This document shows, piece by piece, positions 20,250-32,990 of a stretch of DNA of 64,000 nucleotides. Position 1 is the first letter of the stretch. Every line of letters starts with the position of its first letter. The stretch is from positions 33,843,883 through 33,907,882 of the forward strand of contig NC_086386.1 of the NCBI RefSeq assembly GCF_036588685.1, given 5' to 3'. The notes under the pieces were generated by a model. It did not search any database. It was not told where the DNA came from and saw nothing but the letters and a program-made list of their open reading frames with translations. The position numbers and the translations under genes are program-made. This stretch comes from Mytilus trossulus (Eukaryota > Mollusca > Bivalvia > Mytilida > Mytilidae).

Positions 20250-20699
20250 AGGTGTAATACCACCAAATCATGGTACGTCACATTAGTAGGTCTAAAAAAA
20301 TATTCCCTTGAATTTGACCGTTGTAGGTAATTTATCCTACATTTTATTGCAGTAAAACTATCTGTGTCATAAACATATGTCTTGGGTATTTCAAAACACC
20401 ATAATTTTTTATTTGTGATTTCTATAGAAAATTGTGTAACCTTGAGATTACATGGTGACTAAACCTTGTACACAGATAGAATAAGGGGAGAAATTTCATT
20501 GGTTAACTTACAATGATGGTTATTTTCTTATATGCAATGAAATGTTATGTGAAACTTTTTCTATAGAACTGGACAGGATAAAACTTTACTCATGCCAAGT
20601 ATTTCTTTATATGAAACAAAGATAAATTCTGCACATTTTTTTGAAAAGTGCAAATTCAACAAAGACTAATAGGCGAAAATCAATGGTGGTATTACACCT
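20250..20699. repeat. MITE with AGGTGTAATACCACC ends
   Basis: Left end AGGTGTAATACCACCAAATC, right end its inverse (GGTGGTATTACACCT). No coding frame. Nested in the 2-kb element. TTAA precedes the left end, but the right flank does not give a clean duplication. Confidence 0.75.
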
Positions 20700-21029
20700 A
20701 ATAAATTAGCACTTCGGAAGTTGTCAAAAGATTCCAAGACGCCCTAAACATAAAACTGTCCATATTTTGAGTTAGAGGCGATGCAGGTTTCTATAATTTT
20801 GATATAATTTGTCCCAAAAGTAGTACAACACACTGTAAAGGTTTCTTTGAGAAAGCGCGGGTGGGAATTTTTTTATTTTCATTTATGTTCTTAAAGAAAT
20901 GCCGCCTACGAAATAATTGTGGTCTGATACAAACTGTTATTTGTATTTTAGAAAAGCGTACCCAAAAAAACAATTTTTTACCATTTCATTAGAAAAGTTA
21001 AAAAAGAAGATTCCTTTTATTAGACTGGT

Positions 21030-21199
21030 TTGTTAGAAGCAATTTGGCAAGAAATGCTATTAATAACAACATTTTTAAGATAACCAAGGAACAAGTTGAA
21101 GCAAGACCTCAACTTTTAACTGCCTCTTGTTTGGACTCAATTGCTAAAAAGTATTGTCAAAAAGATACATGGGAAGCTATTAAGTCTTTAAGAGTGATA
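21030..21199 (+). pseudogene. Coding remnant, possibly a last exon of a transposon gene
   Basis: A plus-strand frame reads DWFVRSNLARNAINNN, then ITKEQVEARPQLLTASCLDS and AKKYCQKDTWEAIKSL before a TAA. It has protein-like composition, unlike its surroundings. It is preceded by TTCCTTTTATTAG, a plausible 3' splice site. The 88-codon frame at 19908-20174 may be another piece of the same gene. I do not recognise the family; its place inside the inverted-repeat element suggests an element gene. Confidence 0.4.
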
Positions 21200-21754
21200 T
21201 AAAGAAAAGAAATAAAACATATATGCAACATATGCACATGCACATGGTGCAGATTCAAAGAAGCCAGTGTAATGTCAAATTATGTTTTGAATTAATATCA
21301 TAAAGTTATAAATTATTTATTTATGAACATCTTCAATATTTTATTTTTGATTGTACTGTATTTATAATGCTTATTATTGTGGACAAATTATTTAAAATTA
21401 TTAATTAGCTTTTTTATTCTCTACTTATCACATTAATAAACAGTTTTATTAAGTGCCGGCTAAATAGCAAATTTGCTATTTTGCCGGTGCCGGTCAAATA
21501 GCAAATTTACTATTTATCCGGTGCCGGTCAAATAGCCACTGCCTAAAGAAAAAGAATTACACGCTAGTAAAATGAAAGAGGAGCCAGGACAAGGACGGAG
21601 CAGTTGCAATAAGCATGTGTATCAACTCCAATATACTGAGTCTTATATCCCCCATGGAAAGAATAATTGGGATCAAAACGGACAACCACATATATTACAG
21701 AGAACGGAGCTGGTCTTTTTTAGAGAAAATTTACCCATACACATAAGAAAAATG

Positions 21755-21850
21755 CATTGTCTGAATAATGGGTTGTCGGAATAGTGGGCTGTCGGAGTAA
21801 TCATGGCCCACCTAAATGGTGGGCTGTCGGAAAAATAGTTGTCGGACTAA
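21755..21850 (+). repeat. Short tandem GGGCTGTCGGAATAATG repeats
   Basis: About four degenerate units of 17-30 bp (GGGTTGTCGGAATAGT, GGGCTGTCGGAGTAAT, GGGCTGTCGGAAAAAT, GTTGTCGGACTAATGGG). Confidence 0.7.
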
Positions 21851-22289
21851 TGGGATGTCACCTTAAAGTTTGATTTGGTTATGTTTGTCAGACTTCTCCA
21901 AATGGGAATCCACTATAATTTCATAAAAATTGGCAGAAATACATTCTCATGATAAAATGAATGTATAAACAAAAGTGATCAAAAGTATGTTGGTATGAAT
22001 ATAAATCTCATGGTGACTTTCAAATTTTGATCAATTTTGAAATACTCTTGAACTTTCTGGAATCCCTCAAATTATTTTTAGAACATGTTCTATTTTAAGA
22101 TATATGGGGAACATTTCAAAAGATAATTTTCCTTGGTCATAGTATTTTCTTACCTCTCCGGTGGGATCAACGTAGTACACAGATTTGATTAAAATTTCAT
22201 AACATTAATAAAAGAAGACAAAAATGAAATTTGAAATATCAACTGTGTGATCATATATATGTTAATTCATTGTTCGGTAACTTCCAACT

Positions 22290-22433
22290 TTCGAACAACC
22301 CCTTAATATTGAAACGAGGCTAAGCGGAACTGACGTAATCATGAATGTCAATAAATAGAAGGAAATCTCCAACTCTGCATATTCATCGTAAGACATTTAG
22401 TCAAATTGTATAAAAGAACAGTTTTCAATCAAA
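22290..22433 (+). promoter_or_regulatory. Probable promoter / 5' leader of the ZFAND2-like gene
   Basis: The stretch before the ATG holds a CRE-like TGACGTAA (about 22331) and a TATAAAA (about 22409). The TATAAAA is only about 25 bp from the ATG, so it may not be the working TATA box. Assigned by position. Confidence 0.35.
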
Positions 22434-25400
22434 ATGGAACTTCCTGGACTTGGAGAAAGTTGTCAAGCAACATCATGCAAACAGCTTGGTAAGTTTTACA
22501 ACTGAAAAGGTTTAATATTGAACATATGTATGAGTTTTACTGTAAAGAAGAAAAAAGGGGGATGGAGATAAAAACCTTTGACATGTCATAGAAACAAAAA
22601 GTACATGAGTGGACATAAGTTGGTTATGGGCGTTATTTCATTTGCACAATCTCGAATAAATTTAATATTATGTAGTCAAATTTCCGGAGGTCACAAAAAA
22701 ATAGTAAAAACGATTTTGTTTTTTTGACAAAATTTTTAATTCCAATTTAAAACCAAACGGTAAAAGATTTTACAAAGATTTTTCAAACACATGTTTAATA
22801 TGATAAGGAGATTTGAAAAAAACGATATCAAATTTAACTTTAATGATTCCACAAAAAGTAAATTGAGTTTTAAGTTTGTGCACCTATATATGGTAAAACC
22901 CGAGGATTTGCCACCGCTTCAACTCCAACATTCAAATAGATAAACACAATCTAATTATCTGATTGGTTAATCTTCAGCTGTGATGCAAGCATGAAATTAT
23001 GTATTGGCCGGCCCACCCAGCTACTCGACCTTTTGAGGCATACAACAATCACTTTACAACAATCACTTTTCCATTGTGGCGTCAGATATTTTGTTTTATG
23101 ACGTCAAAATTTTACGGGAACCTGTGTACAATTTTGACATCATAAAGCAAAATATCTGACGCCACAATGGAAAAGTGATTGTTGTTTGCATCAAAAGTTC
23201 AAGCGGCCGGGTCAGCCCAGATTAGTGATACATGTACAGTGTATGAATGACCACCATGACCACAGGCACTTGTAATTTATATGGATAGTCGACCTTCGTA
23301 TGGATAGAAACAAGTAATTTATATGGATAGAAACAAGTGCCTGTGTGTCATAATTATTTGGACTAGGATAAGGGTTAAGGAATAGAACTACAGTCAGGCA
23401 TCTATAAATAATTTTTGGCAACTGTGAGCTCCAAATTGGTATAAAAAATTATCTTGATTCGTTAAAACATACTTCTATAATACTAAAATATTAAGGTCCA
23501 ATTTGTCAGCCGTCATGGAGTAAAAAACGGCAATTAACTTTATATATAGCTAATATAGGACAATGGTGTAGATTAAAAATTTCAGCACTCCAGACCCTCT
23601 TGTTTTCCACATAATTGATATTGCCAATAATTAACAAGTTCCGGGTCGAATCCAATACTGATACAGATAGTATACTCACCTGTTCACCTTTTACCTTACA
23701 TGTATCTGTATCATCATCACAGTATGTTCCGTATCTGACAGGCCCACCACCAAACGATGTATTTAGCTATATACATTTTTGTACACGGGTCATTCTTGCA
23801 GGGTTGACACTACTTAATTCAGTCATTGTCAAATTGTTCCCTATTGTAGTATTTTAATCAGTAAGACTTTCTAAGATAACAATACTAATACTAAAGTTCA
23901 GGACTTAAAATAAGGCGTATAGGTACAGTTTTTAATTTGTTAGCGGGCATGACGTAAAGCAGCTCATTAAAGAACAACAATTGAATTACAGCCTCCTAAA
24001 TGAGACAGGGACATACAAAGCTATTAACATGATATTTGTTGGTGTGCCAAACCCTTCCTTTAACCCTGGAACTGTTAGTGGTGTATCAGTCCAACAGAAG
24101 AACAAACTAACAAAAATTGCACTCACTGAAGTACATTTGTATTAAGATATTGACAAGACACTGACGTATAATGGCTTCCCATGTTTAAACAGCATGGAGC
24201 ATGGCATTATAAAAGTACTATTTCTTAAAAATGAAATACATTTTCTCTATTACAGATTTTCTTCCTATGAAATGTGATGCCTGTGGAAAGATATTTTGGT
24301 AAGGATGAATAAATAAAAGTTTATATCATATCAAAACAAATGAGCAAGACCGAAATGTAATCATGTTTTTATAATCGGAAAATGTTTCACATCAAATTCA
24401 TAACCAAATATAGACAATTGTTTCATATTGTGCCAATATGATTGAAGTCAAACAAGAATTAATCTCACAATACTTTTTTTGAAAACTCAGTAATTCATTG
24501 TATATGAACATAAAGCGAAAACTTTTGTATTATTGTCTGTACGTGTACAATTACTAGACATGCATTTGACATAAAGAGCTCAGTCTCTTAATTTAAACCC
24601 CATTCTGTGTACAAATGTATGTTGATGTAAGGAATGTGTAATGTATCTCCTAAAGGATCAGGTTATAGGACTACACTCCCCTTCAAATCAGATTCCAATT
24701 ATGAACTTCAAAAATCATTACATATTTGGAATATTTCAGCAGAAAATATAATTATATTTTACTGATTTTCTATTATGAGAGTAAAAATAAACAAAGACAC
24801 CAAATGAAGTATCATATGAACATTACTTTTAATTAAATCATGTAGATATATGAACAGAAATTAAAAACTGAAATAATCATATGTATATCTAGAATTCACC
24901 AATTTTTCCAATTTATGTATTTCAGTCGAGACCACATTCATTATAATACACATGAATGTCCAGAATCATATAAAAAGGTAAGTAAACATGTTTAACCCCA
25001 CCGCATTTTTGCGCCTGTCCCAAGTCAGGAGCCTCTGGTCTTTGTTAGTCTTGTGTTGAAGGCCGTACTTTAACCTATAATGGTTTAATTTTTAAATTGT
25101 TATTTGGATGGAGAGTTGTCTCATTGGCACTCACACCACATCTTCCTATATCTATTGTATTATTTTAATTTTAGTTTCTTGTGTACAATTTGGAAATTAG
25201 TATGGCGTTCATTATCACTGAACTAGTTTATATTTGTTTAGGGGCCAGCTGAAGGACACCTCCAGGTGCGGGAATTTCTCGTTACATTGAAGACCTGTTG
25301 GTGACCTTCCGCTGTTGTTTTTTCTATGGTCAGGTTGTTGTCTCTTTGATACATTCCCCATTTCTATTCTCAATTTTAAGATTATAAAGTAATTACATTT

Positions 25401-28400
25401 TGGAATTATTTTTAATTTGAAAAATATTGAAACTGGCCTTTATATATGGGAACCAATATCTATACCTATTAAATGAGTAGACCTAATTATTTTGTGTGTT
25501 GATTCTCTTCCTTCCACAATAAATTCATCATCATGCCTTAGTGTTTTATAGGTACCATGTATAATTGGATTTGTCATCCTCCCTTACAATGTCTTATGAT
25601 CATGATGATAATTCTATTTGTTTTATTTTGGGAGGAAAAAAAAGGCATCCAAATATTGTTTCCATCTTTGGAAAATCAAATATCAACGAAAATGCAAGTT
25701 TTTCCCAAACCACGAAAATTGGTACCAACGAAAATAAATGAATTCACAGTATTTGATTTAAATATGGATATACTTTGAATTACTATATTACAGGATAATC
25801 AGGTCCCTGTGTGTCCACTGTGTAACAGTCCTATAGCTGTAAAGAAAGGAGAATTACCAGATGTTATAGTAGGCAGACATATAGACAATGACTGTCAGTC
25901 TGATCTAGCAAAGAAAAGAAGAAAGGTGAAAACAAAATGGCAGTTTGAATTTTAAACACTTTTTTTAAGCAAAGATAGATAGAAAAGGAAAAACTCATTG
26001 AAATTTATATTACAGTTATCTTCCACTTTTAATTTAATGTCTACTTTCACTTAATTTCATTCAACAACAAAAATAAAAAACAGAAATATTCCTGATTCAT
26101 TATAGATTAAAGAAAATTTGTTGTCTTTTGGATTACTCATGTATCCATAAAATTAACTATGTCATATAAAATATATTATCAACTGGCAAAGCGGTTTGTC
26201 ACATTTCCTCTGGTAACCTTGCATGCATATAAGATTTACACCAAGAACCAGTATCCTAAACAGAGTGTGTCTAGAATATGAATTATTTAATTTGTAAACT
26301 ATACAAGCAAGAGAAATTTTGATAAATGAAAATATACATAACAAGGAGACGTGATTCTGTATTGCTGAAAACAATATAACTTGATGAACACTTAAAAAAA
26401 TAATTGCAACATCACACATCTATTCTGCATAATCCAGTTTCAGTCCTAATCTTTTGTAAAAGATTGCAGACATAAAATTACACATTAGATTACTTTGTAT
26501 TCATTGTAATAATTATGTTTTTGATTTTTTTTCTTCCAGATTTACACAAACAGATGCTCATTTAAAGGCTGCAAACATAAAGAGGTAGGTTTTATCATTA
26601 TATTGAAACTATTGATATATCCTTTGTAATGTCATGTTAGTTGGCAATAAAATAGTCAATGAGAAATAGGATACTCATTTTAGCCGGTATATCTACGCCA
26701 TTTATTAATAGATCATGTTCTGTAAGGTAAAAGAAATCTCTGTCAGATTTAACTTGTAAATCAACAGACTTAAAGATTCAAAAATTTCTCTTTAATGACT
26801 ATCTTCTGCTTAATTTTATCTGATAAATTGACTATTTTCAGGATCTTAGAATATTGTCAAGAATCATTAATATTAGATGGATGCATTTGTTATGCCCCAC
26901 CTAGGGAAAAAATGTTTCTAGACTGTGGGTTTGTTTGTTCGTCTGTCTTTCCTGCTTTAGGTTCAAGTTTTTGGTCAGGGTTTGGATGAATAAGTCCAAT
27001 CAACTTAAAACTTAGTACACATGTTCCCTATGATATGATCTTTCTAATCTTAATGCCCAATTAGAGTTTTTATCCCAATTTCACAGTCCACTGAACATAG
27101 AAATGATAGTGCTAGTGGGGCATCTGTGAACTATTGACACATGCTTGTTCATAATTTTATTTACAGCACAAATTTTATTATAAATTATTATTTGGTTTAT
27201 TGCCTGAAAAGAACCTCATCTATTGGATCAAATGTCATAAAAGAATATGAAAATTTTATACAAATTTGTCATCTTTTTCCTTCATCTTTTTCAGTTAATT
27301 CCAGTAAACTGTGATAAATGTCATCAGAATTTCTGTCTAAAACACAGACATGAACTTGATCATCAGTGTAAAGGATTTGAAGAAACTGGTCGAGGGGTGT
27401 CAAGAGCAGCGTAAGTAATTTCTTTTTTGTTAGAAGTAGGAAATTCATCCTGATAAACCAGTTATTAGTGACTTTGCATTGATCCAGACTTATTCCTAGT
27501 TTTGGTTGAAGTGCAGCAAATACCAGTTATCAATAAAAAAATTACAAATGCATTTGATATAACCTGACATGAGATATAACCAAATGTTTTGCTTTATTTT
27601 TGTAGTCAAAAAAGCTTAAGTCGATGGTCACTGTTATAAATTTTAAAAAAAATATCTGTATCCTCAGTATTTTTTTTCCGTGTATATTTAGATTTCAATA
27701 CAAATAACCACACATAAGGTAGAATAAACTATTGATATACGAATGTCTAATATCTGCATTAAAATTGACAGGAAAGTGCATGAATTTGAAAGTTTTCTTT
27801 TACTGTAACTTAGTTTAAAGCTAAAAATATTTATTTAATTTAGTGCTGCAGCAGTTAACAGAGCCAGTACTTCTAATCAACCAAAACCTTCATCTTCTAA
27901 CAAGCCAAAATCTAACCAAGGAAAACCTCAGAATACAATGTTAGCTTATATAGGAAAAGATCTAGCAAGGTACAATATGTAAACATGACTATAAATGCAA
28001 GCTACTTATATTTAAGTTGTATTGATTGTAGAGCTTGCTTTCAACTGAATATATGTTGAAGAACTGTTCTTATGCATCTTGTGTAAATTGGAGACAGTGC
28101 GACGACTTTTTACCAAAAATAATGAAAATTATAAATAATGTTAACATTATCCATGTTTTAAAAAATCTTAACAAAACAGGCCTATGAATCATCTTTTGTA
28201 TGCAGCATAAAGGACTGGTGCTTTTTATATCATATGTGGTAAAAAAAGTAAGGAAAAAATACTTTATTTCAATGGTTATCACATTAGGGCTATTCCAGAA
28301 AAAAATGAAGTGGAATGGGGGGATTGGAAGGCAGTTTTTGTCAGCACCCGCCACCCAGACAATTGTAATTGAGAATTATAGTGCATTATAGTGTGAAAAG

Positions 28401-30742
28401 TTGCTCTGATACCAATCATCCATGTATTATTAATACAATGTGCCTTCCAACCCCCCCCCCCTACATTTTTTTCTGGAATAGTCCTTAGAATATTGTGATT
28501 TCCAATCAAATTAAAACAGATATTTAGCATGTGAAATAATCCAGTATTTTCCTACCTCATTCAACAGTAATTGTTGTCAAGAAGTTGTATAGGTATAGAT
28601 ATAGATCCTTTTACTTACTGTTTCCACATTATATTTTTTCCTTTTTTAGAGACAGAAGGGAGAGACAATCACAACCTACAGTCAACAACACTACTAACTC
28701 AGTTCAAGGTGGAATGGTAAGTATAAAACAATTCATAAATTCATACCACACAGATATATTTAGACAGCCAATGAGAATGAGTTAATATTTATTGAATGAA
28801 TAGTTGCACGATTTCTTCAAGGTCAAAAACACTATCAACTATGGACAGGTTCTAACTCCATATTGCTTATTGTCTGTGCACAGTTAGTTATGTTATGTCC
28901 AATTGATTAGTGTCAGCAACTGACTGCCCTGTAAGTATGTCAATGTTTACAAATATTTATTGAACTCAAAATAAATCTGTTAACAACTGTCATGACAATG
29001 TTGACTCCTTTCCACTATTTTGTATAAATTTTCTATCGATTTCTTTATAGAGTGAAGATGAAGCTTTAGCTCACGCCATTCAGATGTCAATGCAGGAATC
29101 ACAACCATCTGCTCCACAGAAACCGTACGTATTTGTTACTACAATATAAATAGTTTACTTTATTGCTTTCATCTGTAACCAATGGGTTCTTCCTTATGTC
29201 ATGGTTAAATAAGAATTTGATAGTACCCCCGGTAATTGATATTTGTTCATTGGAAACTCTTTTTTTTTTACTTCAATGGATATATTTTTGTATACCCCAC
29301 ATCACCTCATTATCATATGTGTATTAATTTTAACGCATACTGTTATTTTTAGCATCCTATCTCTCATGTTTTTATATTTTATAAAATTTGAATGTAACTT
29401 GTTTATTTGTAGACTAACCAGAGAGGAAGAAGAAGATTTACTCCTAGCACAAGCTATAGCTGCCAGTCAACAAGAGGCTCAAGCTGCACAGAGGAGACAG
29501 GTATGTCAAAAAACACTTTGAAATGATTCAAATAAGCAAAATTATAACTGTTTATTATTTATCATATAATTGAATTTTCAGGACTAAAATTAAGGATTTA
29601 AAATCATAAGAAACCTCAAATTGAAAAAAAAAATAATGCATATGTTTTTTATAACTCAATGGTTAGTTTTCATTATTAAACTTATGTACATATACTTTTT
29701 TCTGAAGAAAATTCTTTAATTTGTTTATATTTAGAAGAAGTCTACTTTATTTTGATTTTTGAAATATTTTCTGTATGCAAAGTGACCTCAGTGTGACCCA
29801 TCTTGTAAAAATCCAGTGATTGCAATATGCATGGATGTTCTTAAAATAAACAATTATCTGATTGTACATGTTAAACACATAAACAGTATCCATGCTTTTT
29901 GTTGTTTGTTGACAAACAGGTCACAATTGTTAAACTTTGGCTTCAAAACACGAACCTGCCATATTTTCACAACACTCACTGATTGAAAAAAAAAATGACG
30001 ATAATACCAAATTTTGGTAAAAATGATAAAATTGTGCACAGAAGACTAAGTTTATGATGTTTGTATGCATTGGTTAAAGAATTGGAATAACATTATTTTT
30101 CACTGGTCACTCGTTTTTTATGACTTTAATGTTGGCTAAAAGGATGGAAGCTTGTGAAGTTTATTTGTATATTTTAGGCACAATTCTTGTGGTAAATTTT
30201 TTGAGCATCTTCTTGTGCCTTTTTGTTGATAAAGGCTTAATCTATATGAAAGAAAGAGTTGTTGAAACTTTATTTTTTTATTAGAATATAGAGCAAATTT
30301 CAATGATGAAAATATAGTTTTAAGAGAGTATGAACCAATTTCTTTGATGAAAGGACAGTTTTCTAACAGTATTTTTTTCTTTAATAATATGTCAGAAAAA
30401 TGCATGTTTTATATTCAATAGATGAATGATTGTTACACAACTTTTCTTGTTATCTCCTACATGGCTTTTATCAATTGCTGTTAAAAATGACAAAACATAA
30501 GCTAAATCTTTATGTGATCCTACAAATTTCTAAGTTGGTATGGTGTGATTTTGTCCGTCTGAAGTTTGTATATTTGACATGTCTATTCTATCTGGAATGA
30601 GCAATTTTATTGATTTCTTTTTATTTTAATATTCATTTAAGCAGGCATTAACATCAGCAGCATAAGAGAAGAATTGAAGAACTAAAATTTTCTCTTGTAG
30701 CAAGAAGCACAACAAAACAAGAGGTCCTGTAGCCTTTCTTGA
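22434..30742 (+). CDS. ZFAND2B: AN1-type zinc finger protein 2B-like (AIRAPL)
   Basis: Eleven coding exons with GT-AG junctions: 22434-22488, 24256-24298, 24926-24977, 25794-25925, 26540-26584, 27295-27410, 27844-27969, 28650-28716, 29051-29124, 29413-29500, 30701-30742; 279 codons, phases all consistent. The start MELPGLGESC matches the family. AN1 finger 1: C10, C15, C25, C28, C33, H36, H42, C44. AN1 finger 2: C100, C105, C115, C118, C123, H126, H132, C134. An Arg/Ala stretch (GRGVSRAAAAAVNR) resembles a VCP-interacting motif but with non-canonical spacing. UIM1 is about 213-230 (SEDEALAHAIQMSMQES) and UIM2 about 240-258 (EEEEDLLLAQAIAASQQE). The C-terminus CSLS is a CaaX box. AIRAPL proteins link VCP/p97 and the proteasome to ubiquitinated clients at the ER and are prenylated. 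UIMs plus CaaX favour 2B over 2A. An alternative last exon from 30645 would end ALTSAA without CaaX. Confidence 0.93.
23057..23184. repeat. Foldback element in intron 1 of ZFAND2B
   Basis: Inverted arms of about 50-58 bp: CAACAATCACTTTTCCATTG on the left, its inverse ending at 23184 on the right, with TGACGTCA-like and TGACATCA boxes at the centre. Confidence 0.85.
24990..25380 (+). repeat. High-copy repeat split by a SINE-like insertion
   Basis: Same family as 3436-3764. The sequence breaks after TTAGTCTTGTGTTG (about 25055) and resumes at TATTATTTTAATTTTAG (about 25150). The inserted block is the SINE-like unit of the 5165-5312 family. Lies in intron 3 of the ZFAND2B-like gene. Confidence 0.8.
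26890..27128. repeat. Dispersed molluscan repeat in intron 5
   Basis: TATGCCCCACCTAGGG ... GTGGGGCATCTGTG, with a short inverted ATGCCCCAC / GTGGGGCAT at the ends. Contains ACTTAGTACACATGTTCCCT, familiar from bivalve sequences. Confidence 0.7.
28288..28484. mobile_element. MITE with TTAG target duplication, intron 7 of ZFAND2B
   Basis: Starts GGCTATTCCAGAAAAAAATG and ends with the inverse (ATTTTTTTCTGGAATAGTCC). TTAG flanks both ends (28284-28287 and 28485-28488). A 3-4 bp TTA(G) duplication fits PIF/Harbinger-type elements. Confidence 0.8.
29598..30129 (+). mobile_element. TTAA-ended MITE, copy 1 (intron 10 of ZFAND2B)
   Basis: Starts TTAAAATCATAAGAAACCTC and ends with an inverted relative finishing ATGACTTTAA. 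About 530 bp colinear with the inverse of 44240-44784 (shared phrases AATAATGCATATGTTTTTTA and AAGACTAAGTTTATGATGTT). TTAA at both ends fits a piggyBac- or Kolobok-type target. Confidence 0.85.
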
Positions 30743-32179
30743 CAAGAGAAAAGTTCTCATCAAGCTCAACTAGATTACAGCTCAACGCCAGTTCTGCCCA
30801 GCACTTCCGACATTCATTCTCACGGTGCTGACTTCTAAAGATCTTTCATGTTGTTACATTTGGTGGCAGGAGTTGGTATTAGATACTTTCATCATGACTG
30901 TTAACTTTGCACCCAGTTTTACGTTTCTTGATGCTTAAAACTTATTTACATAATATTCTAGTGCTAAAGACTAAAGAGTACATGTAAAACACCTTGTATT
31001 GAAGGTTTTGGTTATTTTATGTCATATGCTTCTAATGATTGGTTGTATGATTTATTTTATCCATTTTACACGTATTTTATTTAAGATACTTTCATGGAAA
31101 AAAGAGCTTCAAATAGTGCATTATGGGACACAATATAAGTATATAATAGATTATGAATATCCATCATACAATAAACTGTCTGTAATATTATGAAATCTAT
31201 AATAATGAATATTTATCATTATGTCATCTTTGTCTTATGTGGGGAAATAATCACAACAATATGAATAAAAATGTTAAGGAGATAATTATTCTTGATTTCT
31301 AGAATGGAGAATAGAAATAAGAAAAAAAGAATTTTACAAAATTTTACCTTAAATCATGCTATTTAACAGAAATTCTAATAACATCAAACTTTAGATTGTA
31401 CATGCATAGAAAAGCAATTTATGTGAAATGAAAAAAAAGTTATATTTTTTTAATTTCAATATGAAATTTCAAGGGAGCTATAATCAAATGTTTTCTGAAA
31501 ATGAAAAAGATTTTAGTTCTTTCTACATAAAAAGATACATAAATTAACTTACTAAAATTAAACTGTACACTCCTTTACAAATTTAATTATCTCCCTTTAT
31601 AAAATTGAATATACTTCTTTAGTAAATGAATAGTAACAAAATAAACTACTCTCCTGCATGAATTTGTTAATTTCATTACAAACAAATATGAACCAATCAA
31701 TTTTAATCCATGCTGGCAATAGACACCCATACTACCTGTTATTTTATATTCCTGTTTATTTATATGTAGATTTTATTTTGATAAATGTACTTGGGGAAAG
31801 GTTTTAAGAATTTTATTCCTAAATAAATTGTATAGATATTTTAAATGTGATGATATGATTATGTTATTAAAATTATTGATCAATGATTTTTGTAAGAATT
31901 TATTTTGTCGAGCCTGTGACTTCTTGTGCAGAAAGCTCGACATAGGGGTAGTGATCTGACATTGGTAGCAGCAAAAGTTCACTTCTTAAAAGTTTTATAT
32001 TTTAGAAGGTGGAGAACCTGGATGCTTCATACTTTGTATGTAGATGCCTAATGTTAAGAAGTTTCTGTCTGTCATCTATTCATTGTCCGTGCCCTCATTT
32101 TCATGTTTTAGTGACCATTTTAAAAGAGTAATTATTTTTTGTAATGTTTTTTTCTTTCTTAATATTTACTATCAGCATA
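30743..32179. other. 3' flank of the ZFAND2B-like gene
   Basis: AT-rich. Contains candidate poly(A) signals AATAAA near 31170 and 31262. Probably holds the 3' UTR; no other gene is seen. Confidence 0.5.
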
Positions 32180-32990
32180 CCTTGCAAGGTCCTCATGTCC
32201 ACCAGGCAGTTTTCATTTGACCTCAAACTCATTTTATGGATCAGTGAACAATGTTAAGTTTTGGTGGTCAAGTCCAAATAACAGATACTTTAACAATAGT
32301 TCTTATATATTTGGTGTATGGAATGATTGTAAGGTGTACCTTACCTACTGGCAGGTGTCATCTGAACTTGGCCTCATTTTCATGGTTTAGTGATCAGATT
32401 TAGGTTTTTGAGTTTTGGTCTTTTTTTCTAATACTATATGCAATAGGTCAAATATATTTGGTGTATGGGTATATTCTATGTTGAACATGTCAATTTCGCA
32501 GGTTTTATTTGACCTTGACCTCATTTTCACATTTCATTGATCAGTGTTAAGGTCTTGTGATGTGGTCTGTTTTTCTTAAACTATAAGCAAAAAAAATCAA
32601 CTATATTTGTTGTATAGAATAATTGTAAGGTGTATATGTCTGTATGCCAGGTATCATCTGACATTGGCCTCATTTTCATGGTTCCTAGGAATGTTAAGTT
32701 TTCATGGTTGTTTGTTTCTTAGAAAATTTGAGCAATAGGTCAACTATATTTAATGCATAGATTGTTTGTAAGGTGTAAATGTCTGTCTGGCATGGTTCAT
32801 CTGACCTTGACCTCATTTTCATGGTTCAGTAGTCGATGCATAGTGTTCTTTGTTTAAGTTATATCTTAGAAACTATAAGCAACATTTCAACAATATTTGG
32901 TGTATTGAATGATTGTAAGGTGTTCATGTAGTTCTTGTTAGGTTTATCTGACCATGACCATGATCATGTTTAAAAGTTTGTGAAAATTGT
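32180..32990 (+). repeat. Degenerate long-period tandem repeat
   Basis: At least four to five diverged units of about 150-170 bp. Each contains variants of TTTGGTGTATGGAATGATTG, AAGGTGTACATGTCTG and CTGACCTTGACCTCATTTTC. I recall the unit as common in bivalves. No coding frame. Confidence 0.75.

Larger units (their letters stand above)
19525..21543. mobile_element. 2-kb element with long terminal inverted repeats
   Basis: Starts GGCAGTGGCTATATATTTGA and ends with the inverted form TCAAATAGCCACTGCC. Homology between ends continues inward for about 200 bp: ATTGAAGATGTTCATAAATA near 19678 matches the inverse of a block at 21318-21340. The ends carry CCGGCACCGG and ATAGCAAATTTGCTAT boxes, repeated three times at the right end. 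Outside lie imperfect 16-bp direct repeats (19509-19524 TAAAGAAAAGGATTTT; 21544-21559 TAAAGAAAAAGAATTA), a possible long target duplication. It holds a coding remnant (21030-21199) and a nested MITE (20250-20699). Confidence 0.75.

Noticed and set aside
22408-22416. TATAAAA as the TATA box of the ZFAND2B-like gene
   Set aside because: It lies about 25 bp before the ATG, so transcription would start at or after the start codon. Left as uncertain.
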